Origin: Akkermansiaceae bacterium
Lineage (GTDB): Bacteria > Verrucomicrobiota > Verrucomicrobiia > Verrucomicrobiales > Akkermansiaceae
Direction: 5' to 3'
DNA length: 64,000 nucleotides
Assembly (NCBI GenBank): GCA_026421245.1
Contig: JAPKDJ010000012.1
Coordinates: 1 to 64,000, forward strand
The position numbers were made by a program, and so were the translations under genes. A model generated the notes under the pieces. It was not told the origin of the DNA, ran no database searches, and was given only the letters and a program-made list of their open reading frames with translations. This document shows positions 1 through 11,217 of this stretch, piece by piece (within the stretch, counting starts at the first letter, position 1; each line of letters starts with the position of its first letter).

Positions 1-1083
1 CCAGCTGAATCTCCCAAGCCAGCTGAAACCACCGCCCCTGCCGAAACTGGATCTCAGGGTGATCCCGGCCAGCCCGGTGACCCCGCTCCCGCACCAACTC
101 CGGAAGCGCCCACCCCCGCAACCACCCAGCCAGGGACTACCGGGAATCCACTCATCGCGAAGCCCAATATTGGCGCCGGTGTCGGTCCCATAGCGGTGCC
201 CCCGGGACAACCGAATGCCACCACGACCCAGCCTATTCCAGCTCTACCGAAGACTGCTAAAGAGAAGCTCAACGGCGCCGAGAAAAAGCAGGCCATCGAA
301 ACTGAGATTCCCAGAGTCAACGAGTTCTTCCAGGAACTGGCCGACAATCTCGGCCGGGATTTCGAAAAACTTGCCGCCAAACACGGGCTCAAGGTCATCA
401 AAACCAGCCTATTTTCCAAAGCAAACTCTCCGAAGGAACTCAACGTATCCATCCAAAACAGCAACATTGGAAAACTTTCGGATTCCATCTTCCTTCTCCC
501 TTCCGTCGGCGATCCGGATGAGAAGCTGAGCGATCCTCACCAGACTCCCGATGGTTGGTTTATCGGACGACTAGACGAAGTGACAGAGTCCACCCCTCTC
601 AGCTTTGAAGAAGCCCGCACCAAGGTCTCGATTGACCTCAAGAAGAAGCTCGCCAGAGAGCAAATGGTTACGGACGCTAAGGCCCTTCACGAAAAACTTT
701 CCCCTGCCCTTAAGGCAGGAAAAACCTTCGAAGAGGCCGCAAAAGAAGCCGGCCAAAAAATCGTCAAACTCGATGCCTTGAAAGAAACCGGATCATTCCA
801 GGGTCAACGCTTCCCGAATCCTCCTGCATTTGACGCTGCCAAATTCACTAACCCCGGTGAACTCGCTCCTCTCGAATTCTCTCCTTCCGAAGAAGAAGCC
901 AGCCGCGCCCTCGTCGTTTTCGTTGAGAAGCGCGAGGTCACCAAGAATGATGAATATCTCACAGGCCTCGAGGATAGCTTCAAAGGACTTTCCGACGTCA
1001 CCCGACTCATCGCCTTCGAAAACTGGCTCAACGACCGCTATGCTGAGAGCGAAGTCGTACCTCCCCAACTCGCCGAACAATAA
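1..1083 (+). CDS. C-terminal part of a PpiD/SurA-like periplasmic folding protein (partial)
   Basis: The reading frame is open from the first base, so the N-terminus lies outside the window; 360 residues are visible. The first 80 or so are a Pro/Ala/Thr-rich linker. The rest is charged and helical, with the layout seen after the PPIase core in PpiD-type chaperones: a segment ending DGWFIGRLDEV, a helical SFEEARTKV segment, and a second FEEAAKEAG segment. The catalytic parvulin core itself is not clearly visible here. By family such proteins are membrane-anchored or periplasmic and help fold exported proteins. It is followed 7 nt later by a TPR gene and then metG. The family assignment is an inference from overall pattern; another extracytoplasmic helical protein is possible. 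Confidence 0.5.
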   Translation, partial: PAESPKPAETTAPAETGSQGDPGQPGDPAPAPTPEAPTPATTQPGTTGNPLIAKPNIGAGVGPIAVPPGQPNATTTQPIPALPKTAKEKLNGAEKKQAIETEIPRVNEFFQELADNLGRDFEKLAAKHGLKVIKTSLFSKANSPKELNVSIQNSNIGKLSDSIFLLPSVGDPDEKLSDPHQTPDGWFIGRLDEVTESTPLSFEEARTKVSIDLKKKLAREQMVTDAKALHEKLSPALKAGKTFEEAAKEAGQKIVKLDALKETGSFQGQRFPNPPAFDAAKFTNPGELAPLEFSPSEEEASRALVVFVEKREVTKNDEYLTGLEDSFKGLSDVTRLIAFENWLNDRYAESEVVPPQLAEQ

Positions 1084-1090
1084 TTCCCCA

Positions 1091-1441
1091 ATGGCCGATA
1101 CTCATTCCCGCGACGAGGTCTTTGACGAGGGCAACACCCACCTCGCTCTCGGGGAACTAGAGAAGGCCGCATCTGCCTACCGCAGGGCCGTTGCGTTGGA
1201 CGATAATTTTTTTGATGGATGGCAGGCCCTTGGCATGAGCCTCCTTAAGCTTGAAAAAGTCAAAGAAGCCATTGGCTGCGGCATCAAAGCGACCCTCCTC
1301 GAACCCGACGACCTCCTTGCCTGGACCGGACTCTCTCAAATGTATGTCCGCGACGGCCAAATCGCCGAAGCCGAGCATGCCAAAGGAAATGCCCGCATCC
1401 TCTCCATGGGAGGAAAAGTGACCAACCTTGGTAAATCTTAA
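1091..1441 (+). CDS. Small tetratricopeptide-repeat protein
   Basis: This 116-residue protein starts at an ATG 7 nt after the preceding stop. It consists almost entirely of about three TPR helix pairs (roughly residues 12-45, 46-79 and 80-112), with the usual small/large spacing, for example GNTHLALGELEKAASAYRRA and the following WQALGMSLLKLEKVKEAI. There is no signal peptide or membrane segment, so a cytoplasmic scaffold is likely. It sits between a folding-factor-like gene and metG, 21 nt before metG, so co-transcription is probable. The binding partner cannot be told from sequence. Confidence 0.85.
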   Translation: MADTHSRDEVFDEGNTHLALGELEKAASAYRRAVALDDNFFDGWQALGMSLLKLEKVKEAIGCGIKATLLEPDDLLAWTGLSQMYVRDGQIAEAEHAKGNARILSMGGKVTNLGKS

Positions 1442-1462
1442 TCATCCACCGTTTTTTCCAAA

Positions 1463-3028
1463 ATGTTCTTTGTCACCACTGCTATCGACTACCCAAATGG
1501 CAAACCCCACATCGGGCACGCCTACGAAAAAGTCCTCGCCGACGTCCTCACCCGTTACCAGCGATTCAAAGGCGACGAGGCTTACTTTCTAACAGGCGTC
1601 GATCAGCACGGCCAGAAGATGGTGAAAACGGCCGAAGCTGAAGGAGTCAACGTCGCCACCCTCGCCAAGCGTAACACCAAAGGATTCATCAAGCTCTGGG
1701 ATAAACTCGGCGTCCACTATGATGGCTGGGCCGAGACCATTGACGATCGCCACAAATCCTGCGTCCAGGCCATCCTCACCGATCTCAAGGAAAAAGGAGC
1801 TCTTTATAAGAAATCCTACGCCGGTTTCTACTCGGTTCGCCAAGAGCAATTCCTCACCGATCGCGATCGCAACGAACAAGGCGAATTCGGCTCCGAATGG
1901 GGCGAAGTCATGGAGCTTGAAGAAGAAAACTGGTATTTCAAACTCTCAGACCACGCCGACTGGCTCCGCTCCACCGTCGAAAACGACGACCTCAAAATCA
2001 TTCCTGAATTCCGTAAAACCGAAGTCGTCAACGCCATCGAACGCACCGGCGACACCGACCTTTGCATTTCCCGTCCAAAAGACCGTCTCTCCTGGGGCAT
2101 CCCCCTTCCTTTCGATCCCGACTTCGTCACCTACGTCTGGTTCGATGCCCTCATCAACTACATCTCCTTCGCCGGATATCGTAAGCCCGAAGACTCCGAA
2201 CTCCCGGAGTTTTCCACCCTTTGGCCCGCCGACCTTCAGATCATCGGCAAAGACATCCTCGTTCCCGCCCATGCCGTTTACTGGCCCTGTATGCTCCACG
2301 CCATGGGCTTCGAGGCTTCCGATATGCCCACGCTCCTCGTCCACGGCTTCTGGAACATCCGCGGCGATAAAATGTCCAAATCCCTCGGCAACATCGTCGA
2401 TCCTGACGAACTCGCAGACAAGTTCGGCCCCGAAACTCTTCGCTACTACCTTTGCCGCGACATCCGTTCAGGGAAGGACAGCGACTTCGACATCGAACGG
2501 CTTGTTATGCTCTTCAATACCGAGCTCGCCAACGACCTCGGCAACCTTCTCAACCGGTCCATCAACATGACCAAGGGCTTTTGCAACTCCACCATCAGTG
2601 CAACCGATACCGACGATGCAGAGGACATCGCCCTGCGCGAATCACTCGCTAAAACCACCGCCGCCTACAGGGATGCCATGGACAATTGCGAGGTCTCCGA
2701 AGCCCTCCAAACAATCAACGACCATGTCACCCATTGCAACGGCTATCTCGAACGCCACAAGCCTTGGGAAATGAAGAAAGACGAGACCAAGCTCCCCCGT
2801 GTCGGAGAAGTCCTTTCTCACACCGCCGAGTCCTGCGCTCACCTCGCCGTTCTCCTCCGCCCAATCTTACCCAATGCTGCCGAAAAAATCTTGGGCCAGC
2901 TCAAAAAGGAAGACCTTGCCGACCTAACTATCGACGACCTCAAATGGGGCCTCCTTGAAGCAGGCCACCAAACCGGCAAACCAAAGCCCGTCTTCCCCCG
3001 TATCCACATCGAGGAGCCAACCACGTAG
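1463..3028 (+). CDS. metG: Methionyl-tRNA synthetase
   Basis: Class I aminoacyl-tRNA synthetase of 521 residues that charges tRNA-Met in the cytoplasm. The HIGH signature is at residues 16-19 (in NGKPHIGHAY) and KMSKS at 303-307. The connective-peptide region has YSVRQEQFLTDRD where many MetRS carry CxxC zinc knuckles, so this is a zinc-knuckle-free form. The anticodon-binding helical domain fills the C-terminal part and includes the segment YLERHKPWEMKK. There is no C-terminal EMAP/Trbp111-like tRNA-binding domain, so it is the short form. The ATG start places the first strand FFVTTAIDYPNG at the expected position. It is third in a (+) run and is followed by a perfect dyad before ligA. Confidence 0.96.
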   Translation: MFFVTTAIDYPNGKPHIGHAYEKVLADVLTRYQRFKGDEAYFLTGVDQHGQKMVKTAEAEGVNVATLAKRNTKGFIKLWDKLGVHYDGWAETIDDRHKSCVQAILTDLKEKGALYKKSYAGFYSVRQEQFLTDRDRNEQGEFGSEWGEVMELEEENWYFKLSDHADWLRSTVENDDLKIIPEFRKTEVVNAIERTGDTDLCISRPKDRLSWGIPLPFDPDFVTYVWFDALINYISFAGYRKPEDSELPEFSTLWPADLQIIGKDILVPAHAVYWPCMLHAMGFEASDMPTLLVHGFWNIRGDKMSKSLGNIVDPDELADKFGPETLRYYLCRDIRSGKDSDFDIERLVMLFNTELANDLGNLLNRSINMTKGFCNSTISATDTDDAEDIALRESLAKTTAAYRDAMDNCEVSEALQTINDHVTHCNGYLERHKPWEMKKDETKLPRVGEVLSHTAESCAHLAVLLRPILPNAAEKILGQLKKEDLADLTIDDLKWGLLEAGHQTGKPKPVFPRIHIEEPTT

Positions 3029-3062
3029 ATCCAACACCTCCTTATCCCCTCAACCAAAGGCC

Positions 3063-5267
<2,205 letters not shown>

Positions 5268-5349
5268 AGAGTGACCGTTCCTGTCATACCATCATGGATA
5301 AATACGATTCCAAGATTCCGTCCCTGCGCAACATAAACTACCTTTAAGT

Positions 5350-8300
5350 ATGCACACGCGTCTTATTATCGGAGTTCTCTCGATCCTACCTTCCCTGCAC
5401 GCTGTTCCAGTCATCAACGAAATCCACTACAACAACGACGAAAACACTGTCCTCAACGAGTTTGTTGAAATTCACAATCCTGATCCCGTCACTGCCGACG
5501 TCGGCGGGTGGAAACTCGATGGCGCCGTTCGTTTCACCATCCCCGCAGGCACCGCCATCGTATCCGGTGGCTACCTGGTCATTGCAGAAGACCCCACAAC
5601 ACTCACCAGCGAGTTTTCCGTTCCGGCCATTGGGCCATACGAAGGAGGCCTTAATAGTGAGGGAGAACTTCTACAACTTCTCGATGCTTCTGGCGCTGAG
5701 ATTGACAGAGTTAACTATGGTGTCGGATTCCCCTGGCCGTCCCGGGCCAAAGGTGAAGGCAGTTCGATGGAACTCATAAATCCCAATCTCGACAACGACT
5801 TGGGAAGCTCCTGGCGCAGTTCTGGAATTGGTTTCACCGGAGCAAAAGAAACCTTCGTTCCCCAAGATTCCGAATGGCAATATCGTAAAGGCACAAGCGA
5901 GGCCTCATCTCCCATCCACGCCTGGACCGCTCCAAATTTTGAAGAAGACGAATCTTGGCTTACCGGCACTGCTCCTCTTGGTCGCGGCGAACCCGCATTT
6001 ATCTCCACCGATCTTTGGGATGCCCAACTCAACTATACCTCGATCTTCCTCCGTAAAAAATTCACTCTCGCTGGTTCTCCTCCCTCTTCGGCGCTTCTCA
6101 AACTCCTCTTCGACGATGGCGTCATCGTTTGGCTCAACGGAATAGAGGTTTTTCGCAGCGACTCCGTCGATCCCGGCACCATTGATTACCAAGGGAACGA
6201 TTCCGCCAACGCTGGTGGCAATGGATTGTCAGTCGGAAATCACGAACAAGCAGGCTACGAAGAATTCACGATTGGAGGCACTGCCGGCCTCTTACAGACC
6301 GGTGAAAATATCATTACCATTCAACTCTTCAATTCGACCATTGGAAGTAGTGACCTTCTCATTGATGCCGGCCTCGAAACGCCCGAACCCTTCAACGAGG
6401 CCTCCCCTCCTACCCCGGGAAAACCCAACAACTCTTCCACAAAATCCCCACCTCCAAATATCAGGCAAGTGAATCACAACCCGGTTCAGCCATCCTCTTT
6501 GTCTCCAGTTACGATCAGCGCCAAAATCACAGATGCCGATGGCGTGGATGGCGTCACTCTCAGCTATCAGATCGTCGCCCCTGGATCGTATATTCGTCTT
6601 TCAGATGCTGCCTACGAAACCGGATGGATTGATCTCGAAATGACCGATCCCAACGGAGACTCAATCTATACCGCGCAAATCCCCGCCCAGGACCATCGCC
6701 ATCTTATTCGCTACCGCATCGAAACCAGCGATACCGCTGGCGCGGGGCTGACAGCCCCCTTCGATGATGACGAACAGCCAAACTTCGCCTACTTCGTTTA
6801 CGATGGCATCCCGGCCTGGACCGGAGCAAACCGTCCTGGAGTCGACGCTTTGGAAACTTTCCAGCCATTTTTACTGGATGATCTTCCCGCCTATCATCTC
6901 ATTGCCGATGCCAGTGATGTGACCACCAGTCAATACCGCAACTCTGCCGAAAACCGACGATTCCAGGGAACCATGATTTACGATGGCGTCGTCTACGATC
7001 ATATCGAATTCAAAATCCGGGGCGAATTTTCCACCTACCAAAGTGGTAAGAACAAATGGCGCTTCTTTTTCAATCCGGCCCGTGAATTTGAAGCTCGGGA
7101 CAACTTCGGGAAAAAATATCAGGAACCCTGGGATGAGCTCACCATGAATGCCTGCGCCAGCCCTTGGGCTGCGGTGAACCGTGGAATGTCCGGACTTGAT
7201 GAAGGCCTCTCCTACCGCGCTTTTCAGCTTGCCGGAATGGCCAGCCCCAATACGAACTACCTCCACTTTCGAGTCGTTGACGAATCAATCGAAGCCGACC
7301 CCTCTGATCAATATCGCGGAGACCTCTGGGGCCTTTATCTTGCCATAGAGCAGCCGGATGGCTCATTCCTCGACGAACGAAATTTACCCGATGGTAACAT
7401 GTATAAGATCGAAGGCGGTGGAGCAGGAACCGGTGACAAAAAACACCAGGCCTCGAACCAGCCCACCAACTCATCCGATTGGAGTACCTTCAGCAGTCAA
7501 TCAAACAGAACCAACACCGAAGCCTGGTGGCGTGAGAATCTCGACCTCGAAAGCTATTTCTCCTACCGAGCTCTCAACCGGGCCCTTGGCAATGTCGATT
7601 TACGCGATGGTTGGAATCACTACTTCTATCACAGTCGTAATCCGGACGGCACTCCGGGCAAATGGGTCCCCGTCCCCTGGGATCTCGACATGATGTATAT
7701 TTGCCTCCGCCACCAGGGCGGCACCATCCGCCAGCGCAACAGCCTACGCATCCCGGCTCTCGCGATTGAATTCAAGAATCACTGCCGTGAAATTCTCGAC
7801 CTCATGCTGTCCGATTCAGCACCCGACGGCGGACAAATCGGACAACTGATCGACGAGTTTGCCCAGATCGTCAATCCCGTCGGAGAAACACTCACGTGGG
7901 CGGATCTTGACCGGCACATGTGGAATTATCACACCCGTACGAGAACATCCGGATCTGCTCAAACAAACCACAAGAGAAGCTTTCACAAAACACCCTACAC
8001 CGATACTCGCTTTGCCGGATCCTGGACTAGGACCCTCTCCTCTCGCGACTTCGAAGGATCGCAGAACTACATCCTTAACTACATGACCGACACTGATCCC
8101 ACCCCTTCGAGCTGGTCGGAGAACAGTGGTGACCAACGCGGCTACGGTTATAACTTCGTCTCCTCGGAAGCGGCCGACAACAACATCCCAAACACTCCAA
8201 CCCTCACTTACACCGGTGAAGCCGGCTTCCCAACCTCGGCTCTCGCATTCGAAAGCTCTGTATTCTCCGATCCTCAGGGAGCAGGAAGCTTTTCAGCGAT

Positions 8301-9381
8301 GGAGTGGCGAATTGCTGAGATCTCCGCACCTCCTGGAGAGGCTCGAACCTATGAAATCGAAGAAGGCTGGAGCAGGAGCACCTTCACCAACTTTGAAGCC
8401 ACCCTGACACCTCCGGCCCTCGCGACAAGGCCTGACCGAACCTACCGCGCACGGGTCCGGCATCAGGACAACAGCGGTCGCTGGAGTCATTGGTCAGCCC
8501 CGGTCCAATTTCAATCGACGGCCCCCGACATCGACCTCCTCCAACAAAATCTCGTCATCAGCGAGATCATGTATAACTCCGCTGGAGATGATGCCGTTGA
8601 GTTCATCGAACTTTTCAACACCGGGACAGTCGCCCTTGACCTCACCAATGTCCGCTTCACCAAGGGAGTCGATTTTGACTTTAGCGAAGGCACCACCATC
8701 GCCCCCGGATCCTACCTTGTCGTCGTCAAAAATCGCGCTGCCTTCGAAGCCAAATACCCAGGTGGAATCGCCATCGCCGACGGCCAGTATGATGACAGTA
8801 GCTTGAGTAATGGAGGAGAAACCCTGAAGCTCGCCCTCGGCACGCTCGCCATTCACGAATTCGATTACGATGATGATTCACCCTGGAATACCAGTGCCGA
8901 TGGCGAAGGCCATTCCCTGATCCTCTCACACACGATCGACAACATTGGGGCCCATCCTCTCGATCCTCTCGGTCATGGGATTGCCACCAACTGGCGCGCC
9001 AGTAACGTCGCAGGAGGATCTCCCGGACAAGGTGACCCAACCGACACCCTCGCGGGATTACCTGATGCCAATCTTGACTCGGATGGCGCCAATGCCCTCA
9101 TGGAGCACGCGCTCGGAACCTCTGATTCCACATCCAACGCCATCCCGCTGGTGGTCACGGTAGTGAACGGAGAGCCTTCTCTCACCTTTCCCGTGAATTC
9201 TCTTGCCGATGACGTGAGTTATTTTGTCGAAACCAGTGCTGACCTTGAAATCTGGGAGACTTTGCCCAATCCATCTGTGCAAACTGCCACTTCACGGACC
9301 TATACTCCGCGACTGGATGACCCTACTCAAAAACTTTTCTTCCGCCTCAAGGTGCGACAGGAAACCGCCATTCCCAGATAG
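5350..9381 (+). CDS. Large secreted protein with two lamin-tail domains and a CotH-type kinase fold
   Basis: A 1343-residue exported protein. A signal peptide (MHTRLIIGVLSILPSLHA) leads into a lamin-tail domain at about 20-125 (VINEIHYNNDENTVLNEFVE). A carbohydrate-binding-like sandwich follows at about 170-340. The CotH-like region, about 510-860, has IEFKIRGEFSTY, a polar NRALGNVDLRDGW loop and VPWDLDMMY as the likely metal-binding segment. FN3-like sequence follows. A second lamin-tail domain lies near 1067 (NLVISEIMYNSAGDDAVEF). The C-terminus has a DANLDSDGANALMEHALGTS calcium-type motif and a final domain typical of verrucomicrobial exoproteins. CotH of spore formers is a protein kinase; activity and target here are unknown. 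It stands alone, ending 3 nt from convergent trmD. A related protein begins at 60260. Confidence 0.88.
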   Translation: MHTRLIIGVLSILPSLHAVPVINEIHYNNDENTVLNEFVEIHNPDPVTADVGGWKLDGAVRFTIPAGTAIVSGGYLVIAEDPTTLTSEFSVPAIGPYEGGLNSEGELLQLLDASGAEIDRVNYGVGFPWPSRAKGEGSSMELINPNLDNDLGSSWRSSGIGFTGAKETFVPQDSEWQYRKGTSEASSPIHAWTAPNFEEDESWLTGTAPLGRGEPAFISTDLWDAQLNYTSIFLRKKFTLAGSPPSSALLKLLFDDGVIVWLNGIEVFRSDSVDPGTIDYQGNDSANAGGNGLSVGNHEQAGYEEFTIGGTAGLLQTGENIITIQLFNSTIGSSDLLIDAGLETPEPFNEASPPTPGKPNNSSTKSPPPNIRQVNHNPVQPSSLSPVTISAKITDADGVDGVTLSYQIVAPGSYIRLSDAAYETGWIDLEMTDPNGDSIYTAQIPAQDHRHLIRYRIETSDTAGAGLTAPFDDDEQPNFAYFVYDGIPAWTGANRPGVDALETFQPFLLDDLPAYHLIADASDVTTSQYRNSAENRRFQGTMIYDGVVYDHIEFKIRGEFSTYQSGKNKWRFFFNPAREFEARDNFGKKYQEPWDELTMNACASPWAAVNRGMSGLDEGLSYRAFQLAGMASPNTNYLHFRVVDESIEADPSDQYRGDLWGLYLAIEQPDGSFLDERNLPDGNMYKIEGGGAGTGDKKHQASNQPTNSSDWSTFSSQSNRTNTEAWWRENLDLESYFSYRALNRALGNVDLRDGWNHYFYHSRNPDGTPGKWVPVPWDLDMMYICLRHQGGTIRQRNSLRIPALAIEFKNHCREILDLMLSDSAPDGGQIGQLIDEFAQIVNPVGETLTWADLDRHMWNYHTRTRTSGSAQTNHKRSFHKTPYTDTRFAGSWTRTLSSRDFEGSQNYILNYMTDTDPTPSSWSENSGDQRGYGYNFVSSEAADNNIPNTPTLTYTGEAGFPTSALAFESSVFSDPQGAGSFSAMEWRIAEISAPPGEARTYEIEEGWSRSTFTNFEATLTPPALATRPDRTYRARVRHQDNSGRWSHWSAPVQFQSTAPDIDLLQQNLVISEIMYNSAGDDAVEFIELFNTGTVALDLTNVRFTKGVDFDFSEGTTIAPGSYLVVVKNRAAFEAKYPGGIAIADGQYDDSSLSNGGETLKLALGTLAIHEFDYDDDSPWNTSADGEGHSLILSHTIDNIGAHPLDPLGHGIATNWRASNVAGGSPGQGDPTDTLAGLPDANLDSDGANALMEHALGTSDSTSNAIPLVVTVVNGEPSLTFPVNSLADDVSYFVETSADLEIWETLPNPSVQTATSRTYTPRLDDPTQKLFFRLKVRQETAIPR

Positions 9382-9384
9382 CAT

Positions 9385-10059
9385 TCACCCCCCAAGCAAG
9401 TCGGGACGATTGTCCCGCGTTCGCTTGATCGCCCGCTCCTTTCTCCACTTCTCGATTTTCGCGTGGTGGCCGGATAAGAGTATTTCTGGAACTTTGAGTC
9501 CCCGAAACTCGATAGGTTTGGTGTAAGCTGGTGCTTCCAGCAAGTTGGGATCAGAAAATGACTCCTCAACCGCTGACCGGGCATCCCCAAGAGCTCCGGG
9601 TAACAATCGCACGATGGCATCGGTCACGACCGCAGCTGCAATCGCTCCATTGGTCAGGACATAATCACCAATCGAAAGCTCAAGATCGACCAATTCATCA
9701 ATTACCCTTTGATCCACCCCTTCATAATGGCCGCAAAGAAAAATGATATGGCTCTCATTCGAGAGCTCACGAGCCATCGCTTGCTTAAAAACCTGTCCCT
9801 GGGGAGTCAGCAAAATGACCCTTGAGTCTGGAGTTCGGAGTTCCTCAATCGCCGCAAAGATCGGCTCGGGCTTCATTAACATTCCCTGCCCTCCTCCGCA
9901 GAGATAATCGTCTGTTTTGCGATGTTTTCCGGTTGCCCAATCTCGCAAGTCATGTGCCGCCACTTCAACAAGGCCCGCATTTTGGGCGCGCTTCATCATG
10001 CTCTCGCTGAGAGGAGCCAGGGCAATCTCCGGAAACAGAGTGAGAATATCAACGCGCAC
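9385..10059 (-). CDS. trmD: tRNA (guanine37-N1)-methyltransferase
   Basis: TrmD methylates G37 next to the anticodon using SAM and protects against +1 frameshifting. The protein is 224 residues, near the usual 230-250. It starts MRVDILTLFPEI and carries the SPOUT trefoil-knot signatures GGGQGMLMKPEPI, CGHYEGVDQRVIDE and IGDYVLTNGAIAA. The start is GTG (CAC on the plus strand). It is the last gene of a minus-strand run and begins 2 nt after the stop of the ACT-domain gene, so translational coupling is likely. It is not next to rimM or rplS, the common arrangement elsewhere. Confidence 0.96.
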   Translation of the reverse strand: MRVDILTLFPEIALAPLSESMMKRAQNAGLVEVAAHDLRDWATGKHRKTDDYLCGGGQGMLMKPEPIFAAIEELRTPDSRVILLTPQGQVFKQAMARELSNESHIIFLCGHYEGVDQRVIDELVDLELSIGDYVLTNGAIAAAVVTDAIVRLLPGALGDARSAVEESFSDPNLLEAPAYTKPIEFRGLKVPEILLSGHHAKIEKWRKERAIKRTRDNRPDLLGG

Positions 10060-10061
10060 GT

Positions 10062-10568
10062 CTATTGAACGTCAACAGTGAGATCAGAGCCAACCTTTTC
10101 AAGGGCCTCGATCAGCCCCCCAGGGTGGAGATTATCGGGCAAGCGAACCTTGCCCCGGGTGCAGAAAAGCAAATGACCGGCCATCGGGGCTGATTCCAGT
10201 GAAGTCTGTAATTCCTCCACATTCACCCCGAGCCCAGCAAGAGTCGAGGCAATGCGTTTTACGATTCCCGGCTCATCATGACCGGTGATATCAATGCTCA
10301 AACTCTCTCCTCCCGCCTCGGCCAAAGAAGCGTCATGGGCAATCATCACGGTCAGTCCACGGTCACCCAGATTTGCCAAGTCCTTTTCCAGAGCTTCCCT
10401 ATTTTCCGAAGGACACTCCACCCGGAGAATCCCTGCAAACTGCCCAGCCAGCCTTGCCATCCGGCTTTCCTGCCAGCTTCCTCCATTCCCGGCAACAGCA
10501 TCGGCAACAGCATCAACTAACCCTGTCCGGTCGGGCCCCAGAATGGTGAGAACAAGTGAGGCCTTCAT
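10062..10568 (-). CDS. Tandem ACT-domain regulatory protein, GcvR-like
   Basis: This 168-residue protein is made of two ACT domains. The first begins SLVLTILGPDRTGLVDAVAD and the second SIDITGHDEPGIVKRIAST, both with the glycine-containing ligand-binding turn after the first strand. The architecture matches the glycine cleavage repressor GcvR family, whose members sense amino acids and act through partner proteins rather than binding DNA. No glycine-cleavage gene is near, so the target is unknown. Its ATG overlaps the stop of the L,D-transpeptidase gene (ATGA), which suggests coupled translation. Confidence 0.85.
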   Translation of the reverse strand: MKASLVLTILGPDRTGLVDAVADAVAGNGGSWQESRMARLAGQFAGILRVECPSENREALEKDLANLGDRGLTVMIAHDASLAEAGGESLSIDITGHDEPGIVKRIASTLAGLGVNVEELQTSLESAPMAGHLLFCTRGKVRLPDNLHPGGLIEALEKVGSDLTVDVQ

Positions 10569-11173
10569 TTCACAATCACCGGAGTCCCCACCTTGGAATT
10601 CTCAAAAAACTTCACCGCCATCTCTTTGGGCATCCTCACACATCCATGAGAGGCGGCGTAACCGGGCAGATGGCCGACATGCATTCCAACCCCAGCATTG
10701 AAGCGCATAAAGTAGGGCATGGGAGCATTCTCGAAGATCTCCCCCGGTCCCGCGCGATGCTTCCGGACATCGGCGTCATCGTTCACGATCTGTCCGGTCG
10801 CTTGATCGCGAATGACTCCGTAAAGCGACGATTTGTGATCCTTGTTTTTCTGCGTAACTTGATAGGTTCCGGCAGGAGTTGAGTGAGTCGATTTACCAGT
10901 CGAGATTGGCGTCATTCCTACGATTTGAGTTCCTTTGTAAAAGTAGGCTTTCTGCTCATCACGCACAATCCTGATTGCCGAGGCCCCTTCCACGGCATCA
11001 CCGTCCCAATATCCACGTTCATGGGCAAGAGGTTCGTTCTCGCCGGCAGGAGTGGAAGATCGAAACGCGGTAAGATATCCTCTGGCGCTTTCGCTTTCGC
11101 TACCGGCGGGAAACGTCGGGGTGCAGGAAGTCAGGAGACACCCAAGGGGGAGAAAAAGAAATAAGGCCTTCAT
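10565..11173 (-). CDS. L,D-transpeptidase (YkuD) lipoprotein
   Basis: A 202-residue lipoprotein from the ATG giving MKALFLFLPLGCLLTSC; the Cys after LTS is the predicted lipidation site. An alternative upstream start at 11221 would put 16 residues before the signal and is less likely. The YkuD catalytic domain spans most of the protein, beginning RIVRDEQKAYFYKG and ending with the active-site motif SHGCVRMP (His176, Cys178). Such enzymes make 3-3 peptidoglycan cross-links or attach lipoproteins to the wall. It lies 44 nt after rsmB and overlaps the ACT gene by 4 nt. Confidence 0.92.
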   Translation of the reverse strand: MKALFLFLPLGCLLTSCTPTFPAGSESESARGYLTAFRSSTPAGENEPLAHERGYWDGDAVEGASAIRIVRDEQKAYFYKGTQIVGMTPISTGKSTHSTPAGTYQVTQKNKDHKSSLYGVIRDQATGQIVNDDADVRKHRAGPGEIFENAPMPYFMRFNAGVGMHVGHLPGYAASHGCVRMPKEMAVKFFENSKVGTPVIVK

Positions 11174-11217
11174 TGATTGTTTTGGTTTCGTGAAGTATCG
11201 CCGAATCTGCCGCGGGG

